DNA of 64,000 nt from Cupriavidus campinensis (GTDB lineage Bacteria > Pseudomonadota > Gammaproteobacteria > Burkholderiales > Burkholderiaceae). Positions 1 through 10,050 of this stretch are shown piece by piece; position 1 is the stretch's first letter, and each line of letters opens with the position of its first letter. The DNA is taken from positions 248,001 to 312,000 of the forward strand of contig NZ_CAJPVH010000001.1 of NCBI RefSeq assembly GCF_905397395.1, in the 5' to 3' direction. Made by a program: the position numbers and the translations under genes. The notes under the pieces are model-generated. The model worked only from the letters and a program-made list of their open reading frames with translations, did no database searches and was not told where the DNA came from.

Positions 1-753
1 GTTTCGACCAACATCGCCTTGCTGGCCAGCCGTGCGGCCCGCCTCCACCCCATCCAGGACCTGCTCTCCCTTGCGGGTTTCCAGTGCACCCTCTTCCTTG
101 CCGGCCGGGACCTGATCCACGGCCTCAGCCATGACAGCTACGACATGCTGCTGGTCGACCGCGACCTGCACGACATCTCCGCGATCGACGTGATCCGTGC
201 CGTGCGCGCCGTGCGGGCCCGCGACATGCCGATCATCATGATCGGCGGGCAGCATAACAACGACAACGATCTCGTCGAGGCGCTCGACGCCGGCGCCGAC
301 GACTACGTGCTCGAAGCCCTGAGCAACCGCGTGCTGCTGGCGCGCATCTCCGCCCTGCGAAGGCGCATGTGCGGCGCACGCTTCCGCAACAACCTGCCGA
401 TGCGCGCCGGCCCCTACGAGCTGAACAGCCCGGGCCGCTTTGCCATCCTGAACGGGCGCCGCATCGCCATGACGCCGAAGGAGTTCGACCTGGCCACGCT
501 GCTGTTTGCCAACGCGGGCCGCATCCTGGCCAGCAAGCGGATCGAACACATGATCTGGGGCCATGACCTGCCGCCGCTCTCGCGCGCGCTGGCGGGGCTG
601 GTCTCGCGCATGCGGCGCACGCTCGACCTCTGCCCGGCCAACGGCGTTACCGTGAACGTCGTCTACGCGCAGGGCTACCGGCTCGACATCCTCGACCAGA
701 CCTTCCGCGCCGACCTGGCGGCCCCGCCCGGACAGCCCCTGCTCCAGACGTAA
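1..753 (+). CDS. OmpR/PhoB-type response regulator, 5' end outside window
   Basis: The reading frame is open to the window edge, so the true start lies upstream; a TTG at 19 is only an internal alternative. The first ~120 residues look like a receiver domain: LLVDRDL carries the presumed phospho-acceptor Asp, followed by an ADDY motif (GADDYV) and the usual alternating hydrophobic strands. The last ~100 residues resemble a Trans_Reg_C winged helix ([16 protein letters not shown], then VSRMRRTL and a YAQGYRL hairpin). This is the layout of two-component DNA-binding regulators. No sensor kinase gene is adjacent downstream; a chemotaxis receptor follows. The receiver is somewhat divergent, so phosphorylation is inferred from the family, not shown. 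Confidence 0.8.
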   Translation, partial: VSTNIALLASRAARLHPIQDLLSLAGFQCTLFLAGRDLIHGLSHDSYDMLLVDRDLHDISAIDVIRAVRAVRARDMPIIMIGGQHNNDNDLVEALDAGADDYVLEALSNRVLLARISALRRRMCGARFRNNLPMRAGPYELNSPGRFAILNGRRIAMTPKEFDLATLLFANAGRILASKRIEHMIWGHDLPPLSRALAGLVSRMRRTLDLCPANGVTVNVVYAQGYRLDILDQTFRADLAAPPGQPLLQT

Positions 754-949
754 CCGGCCCTCCCGGCCTGTGCTTCTCCCCTGCTTGTGCGAGGGTGTCA
801 CGCCTGCGTCACACCGTTCGCCGAGCATGGCGGCGCACCGCAACGGGAACATGCCCCGGCCGACCACAACCGGGCGGCACGGCCAGGCAGCCACGCGGCG
901 GGCATCGGGTCATGGCATGGCCGGGCCAATCCCGGCAGGAGTCTGTTTC

Positions 950-2557
950 GTGTTGCAAGCCATCCAACTGAGTCTGCCGCGCGCACGCGGCGAAGCCGTG
1001 TGGCAACGGCTGGTGCGACTGCCGCTGGCGGCGCGGCTGTCCGCGGCGTTCATTCTGGTCTATGTCTTCGGGGCCGTGGTCGGCCTGATTGGCATCCTCA
1101 ATCTGGTCTCCCTCAAGCAGGACACTGACACGCTGTATCAACGCGACATGCGCGGCGCCATCTCGGCGGAACGCGCGCAGGCCGCGCTGGCCACACTGGG
1201 CCGCGCGCAACTCGCGCTGACGCTGGCCACGAGCACCAGCGAGCGTGATGCCGCCGGCACGGACATCCAGATGGCCATGCGCCAGCTCGACGCCGCCGTG
1301 GACGGCGTGCGCCAGGCCGCGCCGCGCCAGGCACAGGCGCTGCAAAAGGAGCGCGCGGCGGCAGGCGAGCTGATGCAAGGCTATGTGGCGCTGATCAACA
1401 AGCAACCGCTGGACGCCCTCCAGTTCGACAGCGCCGTCTCCGTCGATGGCCACTTCCTGGGCGAGCAACTGCAAAAGCTCGGCGCGCTGATGGAAACCAC
1501 GCGCGCCGGCCTGGAGCGGCAGGCTGCCGACACCGTGGCCGGCGTTGCCGCGAGCCAGCTCGGCGCGCAGACGCTGATGGCCGCACTGCTCGTGGCCAGT
1601 TTCGTGGCGGCTGGCGCGCTGGCGTGGTTCGCGGCACGCAGCCTGACGCGCGAACTCGGCGGCGAGCCGCGCGACGCGGCAGCGGCGGCCAATCGCATCG
1701 CCAGTGGCGACCTGACCGCGCATATCGCCCTGCGCAGGGACGATCAGACCAGCCTGCTCTACTTCCTGGCCGGCATGCGCGACGAACTGGCCGGCGTACT
1801 GGCCCGCATTCAGGAATCCGCCCACGAGATCACAGCCACCAGCGGCGACATTGCCGGCGGCAACCAGCAGCTTGCGGCGCGCACCGCGCAGCAGGCCGCG
1901 GCCCTGCGCCACGCGGCGGCCAGCATGACGCGCCTGACCGCGCTCGTCGAACAGGTGCATGAGCAGGCCAACGAGTCGAGCACGATGGCCAACCAGGCAC
2001 GCGCCGCATCGGGCGCCGGCATGGCGGTGGTGCGCGACATGAACGGGACCATGGCCAACGTGCTGGGCCACTCGCGCAATATTGCCGAGGTAGTCACGGT
2101 GATCGAGGGCATCGCGTTTCAAACCAACATCCTCGCGCTCAACGCCGCCGTGGAAGCCGCGCGCGCTGGCGCGGCGGGACGCAGCTTCGCCGTGGTCGCG
2201 CAGGAGGTACGCGCGCTGGCCCAGCGCAGCGCCAACGCCGCGCGCGAAATCAGCGGTATCGTGGGCGACGCCACGCGCGAGATCGAACGCAGCGCCACCC
2301 TCAGCAGCAGCGTGGTGGCGGCGATGGAAGGGATCGAATCGGCCGTCGACCGCAGCCACAGCCTCGCGGGGCATCTGCGTGCGCTGGCCGAGGAACAGGC
2401 CGCCGGCATCCGCACCGTGGGCGATGCCCTCGCGGAACTCGAGCAGACCGGCGCGCAGAACGGCGCGCTGGTGGACACCGTGGCGCTGCACGCCAACCGG
2501 CTCGACGAAGAAGCCGCCGCGCTGGAATCTGACGTGTCCCGCTTCCAGTTCCAGTAG
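950..2557 (+). CDS. methyl-accepting chemotaxis protein
   Basis: Membrane chemoreceptor of about 535 aa. I place the start at the GTG at 950 because AGGAG sits 8 bases upstream; a longer frame from 770 has no such site. One N-terminal membrane segment (about residues 30-50, [16 protein letters not shown]) is followed by a four-helix-type periplasmic part, a second membrane segment near residues 208-229, a HAMP-like stretch, and a long cytoplasmic helical signalling domain. The hairpin tip contains [20 protein letters not shown], the hallmark of MCPs that contacts CheA/CheW. The ligand is unknown. It ends in VSRFQFQ without an obvious NWETF-type CheR tether. It is flanked by a response regulator upstream and a tiny Cys-rich gene downstream, with no che genes nearby. 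Confidence 0.92.
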   Translation: MLQAIQLSLPRARGEAVWQRLVRLPLAARLSAAFILVYVFGAVVGLIGILNLVSLKQDTDTLYQRDMRGAISAERAQAALATLGRAQLALTLATSTSERDAAGTDIQMAMRQLDAAVDGVRQAAPRQAQALQKERAAAGELMQGYVALINKQPLDALQFDSAVSVDGHFLGEQLQKLGALMETTRAGLERQAADTVAGVAASQLGAQTLMAALLVASFVAAGALAWFAARSLTRELGGEPRDAAAAANRIASGDLTAHIALRRDDQTSLLYFLAGMRDELAGVLARIQESAHEITATSGDIAGGNQQLAARTAQQAAALRHAAASMTRLTALVEQVHEQANESSTMANQARAASGAGMAVVRDMNGTMANVLGHSRNIAEVVTVIEGIAFQTNILALNAAVEAARAGAAGRSFAVVAQEVRALAQRSANAAREISGIVGDATREIERSATLSSSVVAAMEGIESAVDRSHSLAGHLRALAEEQAAGIRTVGDALAELEQTGAQNGALVDTVALHANRLDEEAAALESDVSRFQFQ

Positions 2558-2707
2558 CCCGGCCACGCTGCACCGCACCAATGTCACGCCATTGTTAAAG
2601 TTTCCGGTCTTTGCTGTCGTAAATAAGCGAATGCTGATTCTTTCCGGGCCACAGCCCGGCTAGCATGTTCGCTTGCTTCTCAATCGAGACGCACAGCAAG
2701 GACTGGC

Positions 2708-2911
2708 ATGGCGCTACGCAAGGCAGTGCAGGACGATTCGTCCTTTGATGATGATCTGGACGCGGCGGGCCGCGACTGGGCGCCACGGCTCAAGCCGTGC
2801 GGCGCCTGCCATGGCTGCGAGCAGCCCGTGGGCCCCGCCGTGCTGTTCTGCAGCGCAGCGTGCCAGCAATCATTCGAGCATTTCGAAATGCGTTTACTGC
2901 GCAAGCGGTAA
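2708..2911 (+). CDS. small Cys-rich putative zinc-ribbon protein
   Basis: A 67-aa protein with CGACHGC followed about 17 residues later by FCSAAC, a spacing compatible with one zinc-binding knuckle pair. The N-terminus is acidic (DDSSFDDDLD) and the C-terminus basic (RLLRKR). AAGGA lies upstream of the ATG at a usable distance. Its size and motif recall Zn-ribbon proteins of the DUF2116 type, but I cannot confirm the family. It lies alone between the chemoreceptor and a HAD-like gene. Function is unknown. Confidence 0.6.
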   Translation: MALRKAVQDDSSFDDDLDAAGRDWAPRLKPCGACHGCEQPVGPAVLFCSAACQQSFEHFEMRLLRKR

Positions 2912-3239
2912 GCCACGCCCTCGGGTTTCAACGCCATTCCCACCGCCCCTTCCCGCTTCGGGTAAATCCTAGTAATTCCCCTAATCGCCTTGTGTCAACC
3001 GATGCGCAGGTGCGCTCGTTTTCTTCTTCATTGAGCCCGCATCCGCGCCGGAATCGACCCCGGCATCAGGCAGGTGTGTCGGGCAGAAACATTTGAGAAC
3101 AAGGGGTAACGGGCATTTACGCCTCCGGTGTAGAAGTTACAGAACTGTTGCACTTACGCACGTTTTGTGGCGCCGCAGAGGCCGAATTGCCGAGTACGCT
3201 TGTCTCGACCAAAACAGCACCGACTACCACAGGGAAATC
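2912..3239. other. 328-bp intergenic region
   Basis: No gene is supported here. The region presumably holds the promoter of the HAD-like gene that starts at 3240. I see no clear operator, RNA or terminator. Confidence 0.5.
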
Positions 3240-3890
3240 ATGTCTGAACGCCTCATCATGCTGGACGTACCCGGCGTCCTCTACTCGGACCGCTCCGCTG
3301 CCCGCCTGGGCGGTACGCCAACGAGCGGCACCCTGAGGGATGTCCGTTTCTTCGATCCGATCGCGCTGGGCTTCCTGCGCCGGCTGTTCGGCATTGCCGG
3401 CGCCCGCGTGGTGGTGTCCGACGCGTGGCGTCGTGGCACACCCGCTGCGATCCTGCAACAGCTCGACCTCCAGGTGGAAGGCATGACCCCGCGCGTGGCG
3501 GGCGGTCATGGCGCCGAGATCGATGCCTGGTTCACGCAGCGCGCCGCACCCGGTAGCTGGGTGATCCTGTCGACGGCCGCGCCGGCCTCGATGACGGCAG
3601 CGCAGCGCCGCCATCTCGTGCAGGTGAACCCGGCCGAGGGCCTGACGGTGGAGAACTTCCGCCAGGCGCTGGACATCCTCGGCGTGGCCTGCCCGTCGAC
3701 GGTGACGCCCGATTCGCGCGTGGAACCAGGCCTCCAGGCCAAGCTGCGCCACCTCCAGCAACTGGCGCGCGAAGCCCCCGAGCGCTTCATGCCCGCGCCG
3801 GCCGCCGCCGAGGCCCGCGAGCAGGCCATGGCCATCGCCGTGGCCAGCCTGACCGGCCAATCGCTGCAACCGGCCGCGCTGCACGCCTGA
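3240..3890 (+). CDS. HAD-like protein of the RNA-repair-associated (SAK) type
   Basis: A 216-aa protein. The start at 3240 follows AGGGA a few bases upstream; the longer frame from 3093 is not needed. The N-terminal IMLDVPGVLYS resembles HAD motif I of 'HAD domain in Swiss Army Knife RNA repair proteins', with the second Asp of DxD replaced by Pro. VVVSDAW looks like motif II and a C-terminal VNPAEGLT may stand for the acidic motif. A helical tail of about 60 residues follows. Catalysis is doubtful because of the incomplete motif I. Two further proteins of the same general type lie in the transposon (31241-32214). A strong terminator follows at 3913. Confidence 0.55.
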   Translation: MSERLIMLDVPGVLYSDRSAARLGGTPTSGTLRDVRFFDPIALGFLRRLFGIAGARVVVSDAWRRGTPAAILQQLDLQVEGMTPRVAGGHGAEIDAWFTQRAAPGSWVILSTAAPASMTAAQRRHLVQVNPAEGLTVENFRQALDILGVACPSTVTPDSRVEPGLQAKLRHLQQLAREAPERFMPAPAAAEAREQAMAIAVASLTGQSLQPAALHA

Positions 3891-3912
3891 CGTACACTTC
3901 GCGCCCCCGCAA

Positions 3913-3937
3913 GGCCGCCTCCATGGCGGCCTTTTTT
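3913..3937 (+). terminator. Rho-independent terminator
   Basis: GGCCGCC and GGCGGCC form a 7-bp stem with a 5-base loop followed by six T residues. It closes the HAD-like gene and separates it from poxB. Confidence 0.85.
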
Positions 3938-4074
3938 ATTGTCCTGTCCGATGATGCGCCGTGCGGATCGGACAGGACCGGCCCCGCGCGCTATCCTCGC
4001 CGTCGCTCACCGCCTACCCTTGTACCTTGGAAATCTGCCTCGCTCGCAGGCACCGATCGCACAAGGAGAGCACC

Positions 4075-5811
4075 ATGGCCAACCACGCAGCCGACCTCAT
4101 CACCCGCGTCCTGCACGCGGTGGGCGTCGAACGCATTTACGGCGTCGTCGGCGACAGCCTCAACGGCATTACCGAATCACTGCGCCAGCGCGACGACATC
4201 GACTGGATCCACACCCGCCACGAGGAGACCGCCGCCTTCGCGGCGGGCGCCGAAGCGCACCTGACCGGCAAGCTGGCCGTCTGCGCCGGGAGCTGCGGGC
4301 CCGGCAACCTGCATCTGATCAACGGTTTGTTCGATTGCCACCGGTCTGGCGTGCCGGTGCTGGCCATCGCCGCCCATATCCCGAGCGCCGAAATCGGGCG
4401 TGGCTACTTCCAGGAGACCCACCCCGAGCAGTTGTTCGGGGAGTGCAGCCACTACTGCGAACTCGTCACCAGCGTCGAGCAGTTGCCCGGTGTGCTCGAA
4501 TCCGCGATCCGCGCGGCGGTGGGCCGCCGGGGCGTGGCCGTGATCGTGATTCCAGGCGACGTGGCGCTGCGCGAGGGCACGTTCGCCGAGTCCGCGCCCG
4601 CCGCAATCGCCCTGCGCCCGCCGGTGGTCACGCCGGACGCCGCCTCGCTCGATGCACTGGCCAGCCTGCTGCGCGGCAGCCAGCGCACCACGCTGCTGTG
4701 CGGGCGCGGTTGCGCCGGCGCGCACGACCAGGTGGTGCAACTTGCCGCCACGTTGAAGGCGCCCGTGGTGCACGCACTGGGCGGCAAGGAATACATCGAG
4801 TACGACAATCCGTACGACGTCGGCATGACCGGCTTGATCGGCTTCAGCTCGGGCTACCACGCCATGCAGGAATGCGACACGCTGCTGATGCTCGGGACCG
4901 ATTTCCCGTATCGCCAGTTCTACCCCGAGGGCGCGCAGGTCGTGCAGATCGATATTCGCCCGGAAAACCTCGGGCGCCGCACGCGGCTGGACATGGGGCT
5001 GGTCGGCGATGTCGGCGCCACGCTGGACGCCCTGCTGCCGCGCCTCGCCCCCAAGGCCGACGAGGCCGACGAGGCCCATCTGGCGGCGAGCCTGCGCCAC
5101 TATCGTGACGCGCGCCGCCAACTGGACGACCTGGCCACCGGCGACAGCGGCCGCAAGCCGATCCATCCGCAGTACCTGGCCCGCCTGCTGAGCGAGCAGG
5201 CCGCCGAGGACGCGGTCTTCACCTTCGACGTCGGCACGCCAACGATCTGGGCCGCCCGCTACCTGCGCATGAACGGCCAGCGCCGGCTGATCGGCTCGCT
5301 CGCGCATGGGTCGATGGCGAACGCGTTGCCGCAGGCGATTGGCGCCCAGTCCGCCTATCCGGGGCGGCAGGTCATCAGCCTGTCCGGCGATGGCGGTTTT
5401 GCGATGCTGATGGGAGATTTCCTGACGCTTGCCCAGCAGGGCCTGCCCGTCAAGGTGGTGATCGTCAACAACAGCGTGCTCGGTTTCGTCGCGCTGGAGA
5501 TGAAGGCGTCTGGCTACCTGGAGTCGGGCACGTCGCTGCAAAACCCCGACTTCGCCGCCATGGCGCGCGCCATCGGCGTGCATGCCCAGCGCGTGGAAGA
5601 CCCGCTGCTGCTGCCGGAAGCCATCGCCACCATGCTCGCGCATGACGGCCCGGCCCTGCTCGACGTGGTGACCAACACGCAGGAACTGGCAATGCCGCCG
5701 TCCCTGAAGGCGGAGCAGGTCAAGGGCTTCAGCCTGTGGGCGATGAAGGCCGTGATGAACGGCCGCGCCGACGAGATCATCGAACTGGCGCGGTCGAATC
5801 TGCTGCGCTAG
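4075..5811 (+). CDS. poxB: ubiquinone-dependent pyruvate dehydrogenase (pyruvate oxidase)
   Basis: A 578-aa ThDP/FAD enzyme that oxidatively decarboxylates pyruvate to acetate and passes electrons to membrane quinone. It is nearly colinear with E. coli Pox[13 protein letters not shown] at the N-terminus, [14 protein letters not shown] with the ThDP-activating Glu, [20 protein letters not shown], the FAD-region [18 protein letters not shown], and [12 protein letters not shown] with the Mg/ThDP GDG motif. The C-terminus ([11 protein letters not shown]) resembles the PoxB peptide that binds the membrane on activation. The start at 4075 is supported by AAGGAG upstream; an in-frame extension to 3961 lacks a ribosome site. 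It is monocistronic between a terminator and the convergent AhpD-like gene, only 15 bp away. Confidence 0.95.
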   Translation: MANHAADLITRVLHAVGVERIYGVVGDSLNGITESLRQRDDIDWIHTRHEETAAFAAGAEAHLTGKLAVCAGSCGPGNLHLINGLFDCHRSGVPVLAIAAHIPSAEIGRGYFQETHPEQLFGECSHYCELVTSVEQLPGVLESAIRAAVGRRGVAVIVIPGDVALREGTFAESAPAAIALRPPVVTPDAASLDALASLLRGSQRTTLLCGRGCAGAHDQVVQLAATLKAPVVHALGGKEYIEYDNPYDVGMTGLIGFSSGYHAMQECDTLLMLGTDFPYRQFYPEGAQVVQIDIRPENLGRRTRLDMGLVGDVGATLDALLPRLAPKADEADEAHLAASLRHYRDARRQLDDLATGDSGRKPIHPQYLARLLSEQAAEDAVFTFDVGTPTIWAARYLRMNGQRRLIGSLAHGSMANALPQAIGAQSAYPGRQVISLSGDGGFAMLMGDFLTLAQQGLPVKVVIVNNSVLGFVALEMKASGYLESGTSLQNPDFAAMARAIGVHAQRVEDPLLLPEAIATMLAHDGPALLDVVTNTQELAMPPSLKAEQVKGFSLWAMKAVMNGRADEIIELARSNLLR

Positions 5812-5826
5812 ACGCGCTTTAACGGC

Positions 5827-6372
5827 TTAGCGCGGGTTGAGCTTCACGCTGGGGAAGTCCACCGGCACGTTCAGCGCCACGTTGATGTAGTTGGTGAACA
5901 GGTTCAGCGCGACATGGGCGACGATTTCCACGATCTCTTCGTCGCCGAAGCCGACTCCGCGCAGCTGGGCCACGTCGGCGTCGGTCACCTGACCCCGGTC
6001 GTTCACCAGCTTCAGCGCGAAGGTCAGCGCGGCGGCGGTGCGGGGATCTTCGGCCCGCCCGGCCTGGGCGGCGACCATCTCCTCGGCGGTGGCGCCGGCC
6101 TTGCGGCCCAGGGCCGTATGGGCGGCCAGGCAGTATTCGCAACGGTTGCGGTCGGCAACGGCCACGGCGATCTTCTCGCCAAGATGCGCCGGAATCACAC
6201 CGCTGCCGAGCGCGCCGAACGCGCCCCACATCGATTGCAGTGCGGCCGGCGAATTGGCCACGGCGCGGAACATCTGCGGGGTCGCGCCAAAGGCGGCCTG
6301 GATCTGGGCCAGGGCGGCGGTGCTGCCGGCGGGGGCGTTGCTGGCGTCGGGCAGGGAAACACGTGCGGTCAT
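5827..6372 (-). CDS. carboxymuconolactone decarboxylase / AhpD-like protein
   Basis: A 181-aa protein of the AhpD-like superfamily. The redox motif CEYCLAAH is present (C78, C81, H85), preceded by EKIAVAVADRN, which is the usual core of peroxidase-related CMD proteins. Such proteins reduce peroxides with the vicinal Cys pair or act as simple CMD-fold enzymes; the pairing of CxxC with a His three residues later favours a peroxidase-type role. It is divergent from an AraC-family gene 149 bp away, which is its likely regulator. Confidence 0.85.
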   Translation of the reverse strand: MTARVSLPDASNAPAGSTAALAQIQAAFGATPQMFRAVANSPAALQSMWGAFGALGSGVIPAHLGEKIAVAVADRNRCEYCLAAHTALGRKAGATAEEMVAAQAGRAEDPRTAAALTFALKLVNDRGQVTDADVAQLRGVGFGDEEIVEIVAHVALNLFTNYINVALNVPVDFPSVKLNPR

Positions 6373-6487
6373 GATGAACTCCTATATATATAGAGAGAGA
6401 GAGTGGGTTGGCTCCCGGGCGCCGGCTTCATCGCCTGCCTCCGGGGTGTCTCCACTATGGGCGCAGACGCCGTACGAAAGGATACAA

Positions 6488-6516
6488 TTCGTCCACGAAA
6501 CAATCCTTTTCGTCCA
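6488..6516 (+). promoter_or_regulatory. candidate AraC-type operator (two direct repeats)
   Basis: TTCGTCCA occurs at 6488-6495 and again at 6509-6516, exactly 21 bp apart, which places both on the same face of the helix. This is the arrangement bound by the two HTH motifs of AraC-family proteins. It lies just upstream of the AraC-type gene at 6522, in the divergent region shared with the AhpD-like gene. The assignment is inference from repeat spacing and position. Confidence 0.5.
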
Positions 6517-6521
6517 GGCCC

Positions 6522-7379
6522 ATGTCCGCACTGCCAGAATCCCAGCCCGATCGCCTCTCCGCGCTGCTTGAACGCTTCCGCATCCGCGCGCACCTGTTCC
6601 ACGCCGGGCCACTCTGCGGTGTCACCCGCTTCGATGAAGCCGGGCGGGGCTTCCTCCACGTGTTGCGCGAGGGGCGCACCGAAGTCACCCACGGCGCGAG
6701 CGCTCTGCCCACCCGGCTGGTGATCGAGGAGCCATCGCTGCTGTTCTATCCGCGTTACACCGTCCACACCTTCCACAATCCGCCGGCGGAAGGCTCCCAG
6801 TTCACCTGCGCCACGCTCGATTTCGATGGCGGGGCAATGAATCCGCTGGCACGCGCCCTGCCGCCGCTGATCGTGCTGCCGTTGGCACAGGTGGAGGGGC
6901 TCGATCCCGCGCTCGCGCTGCTGTTCGCCGAGACCGAGCGCGTGCGCTGCGGCCAGCGCCTGCTGGCCGACCGGCTGTTCGAGGTGGTGCTGATCCAGCT
7001 GCTGCGGTGGCTGCTCGACCATCCCGGGCAGGCCGGCATCCAGCCGGGCCTGATCACGGGCTTGTCCGATGCGCGCCTGGCACGGGCACTGGTAGCTGTA
7101 CACGAGGCACCGGGCGAAGCATGGGGCGTGGAGTCGATGGCGCGTTGTGCCGGGATGTCGCGCAGCGCGTTCGCGGCGACGTTTCGGGAGGTGGTGGGAC
7201 AGACGCCAGCCGACTATCTGGCCGACTGGCGCATCACTCTCGCGCAGGCCCGCCTGCGCGACGGCATGCCGCTGAAACTGATGGCCGACGAGTTGGGCTA
7301 CGCCAACCCGTCAGCCTTGTCGCGCGCGTTCCTGGCCAAGGTCGGCCAGTCCCCGCGCGACTGGTTGCGGACTCAGTAA
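6522..7379 (+). CDS. AraC family transcriptional regulator (cupin_6 type)
   Basis: A 285-aa regulator. The N-terminal ~180 residues look like the AraC_binding/cupin_6 sensor domain (LFHAGPLCGVTRFDEAG; PRYTVHTFHNPP). The C-terminal ~100 residues hold two helix-turn-helices: WGVESMARCAGMSRSAFAATF and LMADELGYANPSALSRAF, ending in KVGQSPRDWLR. The start at 6522 lies just after a pair of direct repeats that may be its own operator. Its stop overlaps the stop of the convergent TonB receptor by 7 bp. The divergent AhpD-like gene is the natural target. Confidence 0.9.
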   Translation: MSALPESQPDRLSALLERFRIRAHLFHAGPLCGVTRFDEAGRGFLHVLREGRTEVTHGASALPTRLVIEEPSLLFYPRYTVHTFHNPPAEGSQFTCATLDFDGGAMNPLARALPPLIVLPLAQVEGLDPALALLFAETERVRCGQRLLADRLFEVVLIQLLRWLLDHPGQAGIQPGLITGLSDARLARALVAVHEAPGEAWGVESMARCAGMSRSAFAATFREVVGQTPADYLADWRITLAQARLRDGMPLKLMADELGYANPSALSRAFLAKVGQSPRDWLRTQ

Positions 7380-9583
7380 TCCACGGTCATCGACAGCTTG
7401 AAGGTACGCGGCTGGCCAATCACCAGGACGCCGCCGCTGGACGACGCCCAGTAGTCCTTGTCCGCGAGGTTCTCCACGCCCGCGCGCACCGTATAGCGCA
7501 GCTGCGAGGCCTTGAACGTGTAGCGCGCGCCAAGGTCGAAGCGGTTCCACGACGGCAGGCTGATGGTGTTGGTGGTGTTGGCGGACTGGCGGCCGGTCTG
7601 GATATAGCGGCCGGACACCGTCGCGCCCGGGAGGAACGGCAGGTCGTACTCGCCGCTCAGGGTCAGCGTGTAGATCGGCACGCCCACACCCGGCTTGCCC
7701 TCGGTGCTGGCGCTGCCCGTGTTCGACACCTTGGAGTCGATATAGGACACGCCGCCCAGCAGCCGCACGCCGCGCAGCGGCTCGCCGAATACGCTGAACT
7801 CCACGCCACGATTGCGTTGGTCGCGCACGGCGAACACATTACCTTGCGTGACGCCCGTCGGCTGCTCGATCTGGAAGAACGCCAGCGTGGTGCCGAAGCT
7901 GCCCGCGTCGTACTTCGCGCCCACTTCATGCTGCTTCGACTTGGCCGGCGCGAACACCTGCCCGGCGTTGACCGTATTGGACGGCGCGGTGCCGCCCTGC
8001 GCCAGCCCCTCGATGTAGTTGTAGTACAGCGAGACGTTCTGCAGCGGCTTGACCACCAGGCCGAACATCGGCGACGTGGCGGACTCGCTGTAGTTCGCCG
8101 TCTGCACGCCCGTGGCCGTCGCGTAGCCGCGGATGTTCATCACCTGCTGGCGCACGCCGCCGGTCAGCAGCACACGGTCGTTCAGGAACGACAGCGTGTC
8201 CGAGAACGACACCCCATTGATGTTGACCCGGCCCGTCACGTACGGATCGGCCATATTGCCGGTGGTCGGGGCGGCCGGGTACGGCACGGTCGGCGCGTTG
8301 TAGAGATTGGTCGCAAACGACGGCGAGAACTGGAAGGCGTTGGATTTCGCCTGCTCCAGACCGGACCAGCTCAGGTTGACCGTGTGCTTGACCGGGCCGG
8401 TCACGAAGCGGCCGCGCACGCCCACTTCACCGGTGTACGTATCCTGCTTGAACGGGGTGGTCAGCCGCGTGGCCGTGCCAAAGCCGTTGTTGCCGACGTT
8501 CGCGCCGCTGTAGCTGCCAAACTCGTTGGTGTGATGCGCGCCGAAGGCAGCGTAGGTGGTCCAGTCCCTGGTGACGTCGTACTCGGCGCGGATCGTGCCG
8601 TAGGTGTCCTCCAGCTCGGAATACGTCCAGGGCTGGGCGAAGTTGGTCGAGGCGGACGGCACCGCCGGCAGGACCGTACCCGACAGCTGGACCGTGCTGC
8701 GGCCCTGGTTGATGCGCTGTTTCTGGTAGCCGAAGTCGGCATTCACGCGGAACGCGTCGCCCTGGTAGTCCAGGCCCAGCGTGAACAGGCGCTGCTGGCG
8801 GCTTTCGTTGTCCACCGGGGTATCGCCGCCGCGCGCCATGGCATTGACGCGCACGCCGAATTCCCGGTTCTTGCCGAAACGGCGGCCCACATCCACATGG
8901 CCGCCCACCTGCGAGTCGCTCGTATAGTCGATGGTCGCCTGCGTGATGTCCGTCGCCGTGGCGTACTTGGGCACGAGGTTGATCATGCCGCCCGTGCCGG
9001 TGCCGCCGGGCGACACGCCGTTCAGGAAGGCGCTGGCGCCACGGAACACTTCCACGCGCTCCAGCCCTTCCGTTGCCACCAGCTGGCGCGGCGCGATGCC
9101 GAACAGGCCGTTGTACTGGATATCGTCGGTCGTCAGCTGGAAGCCGCGCACCACGAAGGTGTCCGCGAAGTTGCCAAAGCCGTAGGCGGTGCGGATCGCC
9201 GGGTCATCGGCCAGCACGCCGGCAATGCTGCGTGCCTGCTGGTTCTGGATCTGCTGGGACGTGTACGACGTCACGCTGAACGGCACATCCATGAAGTCCT
9301 GGTTGCCCAGCACGCCAAGGTGGCCGCCGCGCGCAACCTGGCCGCCGGCATAGGGGGCGGGCAACTGGTCTGCCGAGGCGTCGGCATGCACGGTCACGGT
9401 GGGCAGCGTGGCGCTTTCCGCCGTGGCGGCTGGCTGGGCCGCCTCCTGGGCGAAGGCGATGGTCGGCAACACGCCGGCAGCGGCCAATGCGGCCACGAGA
9501 TGGCGCAGCGGCGTGCGGGACGCACGTCCGGCACGCGGTACGGAATAAGACAAGGTGACACTCCCAAAGTAAATCGATTTCAT
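7373..9583 (-). CDS. TonB-dependent siderophore receptor
   Basis: An outer-membrane receptor of 736 aa for ferric siderophore uptake. The N-terminus has a long signal peptide ending near AFAQEA, then a TonB-box-like LPTVTVHA. The plug domain shows FSVTSYTSQQIQNQQ, FVVRGFQ and GLERVEVFRGASAFLNG. The beta barrel follows and ends in FKLSMTVDY, a terminal aromatic typical of porin-like barrels. The start at 9583 (MKSIYFG) places the signal peptide correctly; longer frames run into the upstream gene. It is the last gene of an iron operon (DUF3649, PepSY, DUF3325, receptor) preceded by a Fur box. The substrate siderophore cannot be told from sequence. Confidence 0.93.
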   Translation of the reverse strand: MKSIYFGSVTLSYSVPRAGRASRTPLRHLVAALAAAGVLPTIAFAQEAAQPAATAESATLPTVTVHADASADQLPAPYAGGQVARGGHLGVLGNQDFMDVPFSVTSYTSQQIQNQQARSIAGVLADDPAIRTAYGFGNFADTFVVRGFQLTTDDIQYNGLFGIAPRQLVATEGLERVEVFRGASAFLNGVSPGGTGTGGMINLVPKYATATDITQATIDYTSDSQVGGHVDVGRRFGKNREFGVRVNAMARGGDTPVDNESRQQRLFTLGLDYQGDAFRVNADFGYQKQRINQGRSTVQLSGTVLPAVPSASTNFAQPWTYSELEDTYGTIRAEYDVTRDWTTYAAFGAHHTNEFGSYSGANVGNNGFGTATRLTTPFKQDTYTGEVGVRGRFVTGPVKHTVNLSWSGLEQAKSNAFQFSPSFATNLYNAPTVPYPAAPTTGNMADPYVTGRVNINGVSFSDTLSFLNDRVLLTGGVRQQVMNIRGYATATGVQTANYSESATSPMFGLVVKPLQNVSLYYNYIEGLAQGGTAPSNTVNAGQVFAPAKSKQHEVGAKYDAGSFGTTLAFFQIEQPTGVTQGNVFAVRDQRNRGVEFSVFGEPLRGVRLLGGVSYIDSKVSNTGSASTEGKPGVGVPIYTLTLSGEYDLPFLPGATVSGRYIQTGRQSANTTNTISLPSWNRFDLGARYTFKASQLRYTVRAGVENLADKDYWASSSGGVLVIGQPRTFKLSMTVDY

Positions 9584-9675
9584 GCCCGTCCGCGCCGCGG
9601 ATCGCGGCGGGCGGGTTTTTTCCCGTATCCGTCTGGATGGTGGCGTCGCTCTGACGGCGGCGCTCGTTCGTACTG

Positions 9676-10050
9676 CTACGCCTGCACGATCAGGATCGCG
9701 GCCAGCGCGGCAGCCACACCGATGCCGATCGCGCCGCGCGCGATGCGCGGCGTGACCTGCGGTGCATAAGAGAAGGCGCCCACCACCGTCAGGGCGCTGA
9801 CGGTGAGCAGGCCGGCCCAATAGATCACGCCGAAGGCCCAGCCCTGGGCCACCACGCAGGCGGCCAGCGCCAGTGCGAGCGCGATCCAGCCCTGCCAGCG
9901 CAGGCGGCGCACGCGGGAAGGCAGAGGCTCGACGCCCCGGCCGAAGATGTCGGCGTGATGCCGGTCGATGGTCTGGGCCAGCCAGGTAAAGCCGCCCACA
10001 GCAAATCCGATGCCGGCCACGCAGACCGGCCACATGGCGGGTGCGCTCAT
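9676..10050 (-). CDS. DUF3325 membrane protein of the iron operon
   Basis: A 124-aa integral membrane protein with three to four hydrophobic segments (IGFAVGGFTWLA; GWIALALALAACVVA; VIYWAGLLTVSALTVV; GIGVAAALAAILIV). The pattern and the neighbours match DUF3325 proteins found between PepSY proteins and TonB receptors in beta-proteobacteria. Its ATG overlaps the stop of the PepSY gene (ATGA), so the two are translationally coupled. Its role in iron uptake is inferred from context only. Confidence 0.75.
   Translation of the reverse strand: MSAPAMWPVCVAGIGFAVGGFTWLAQTIDRHHADIFGRGVEPLPSRVRRLRWQGWIALALALAACVVAQGWAFGVIYWAGLLTVSALTVVGAFSYAPQVTPRIARGAIGIGVAAALAAILIVQA

Noticed and set aside
809-2587. 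592-codon open frame opposite the chemoreceptor
   Set aside because: Composition is that of antisense; the plus strand encodes a clear MCP.
7007-9769. Long plus-strand open frame opposite the TonB receptor
   Set aside because: Antisense of a recognised receptor, low-complexity His/Arg composition.
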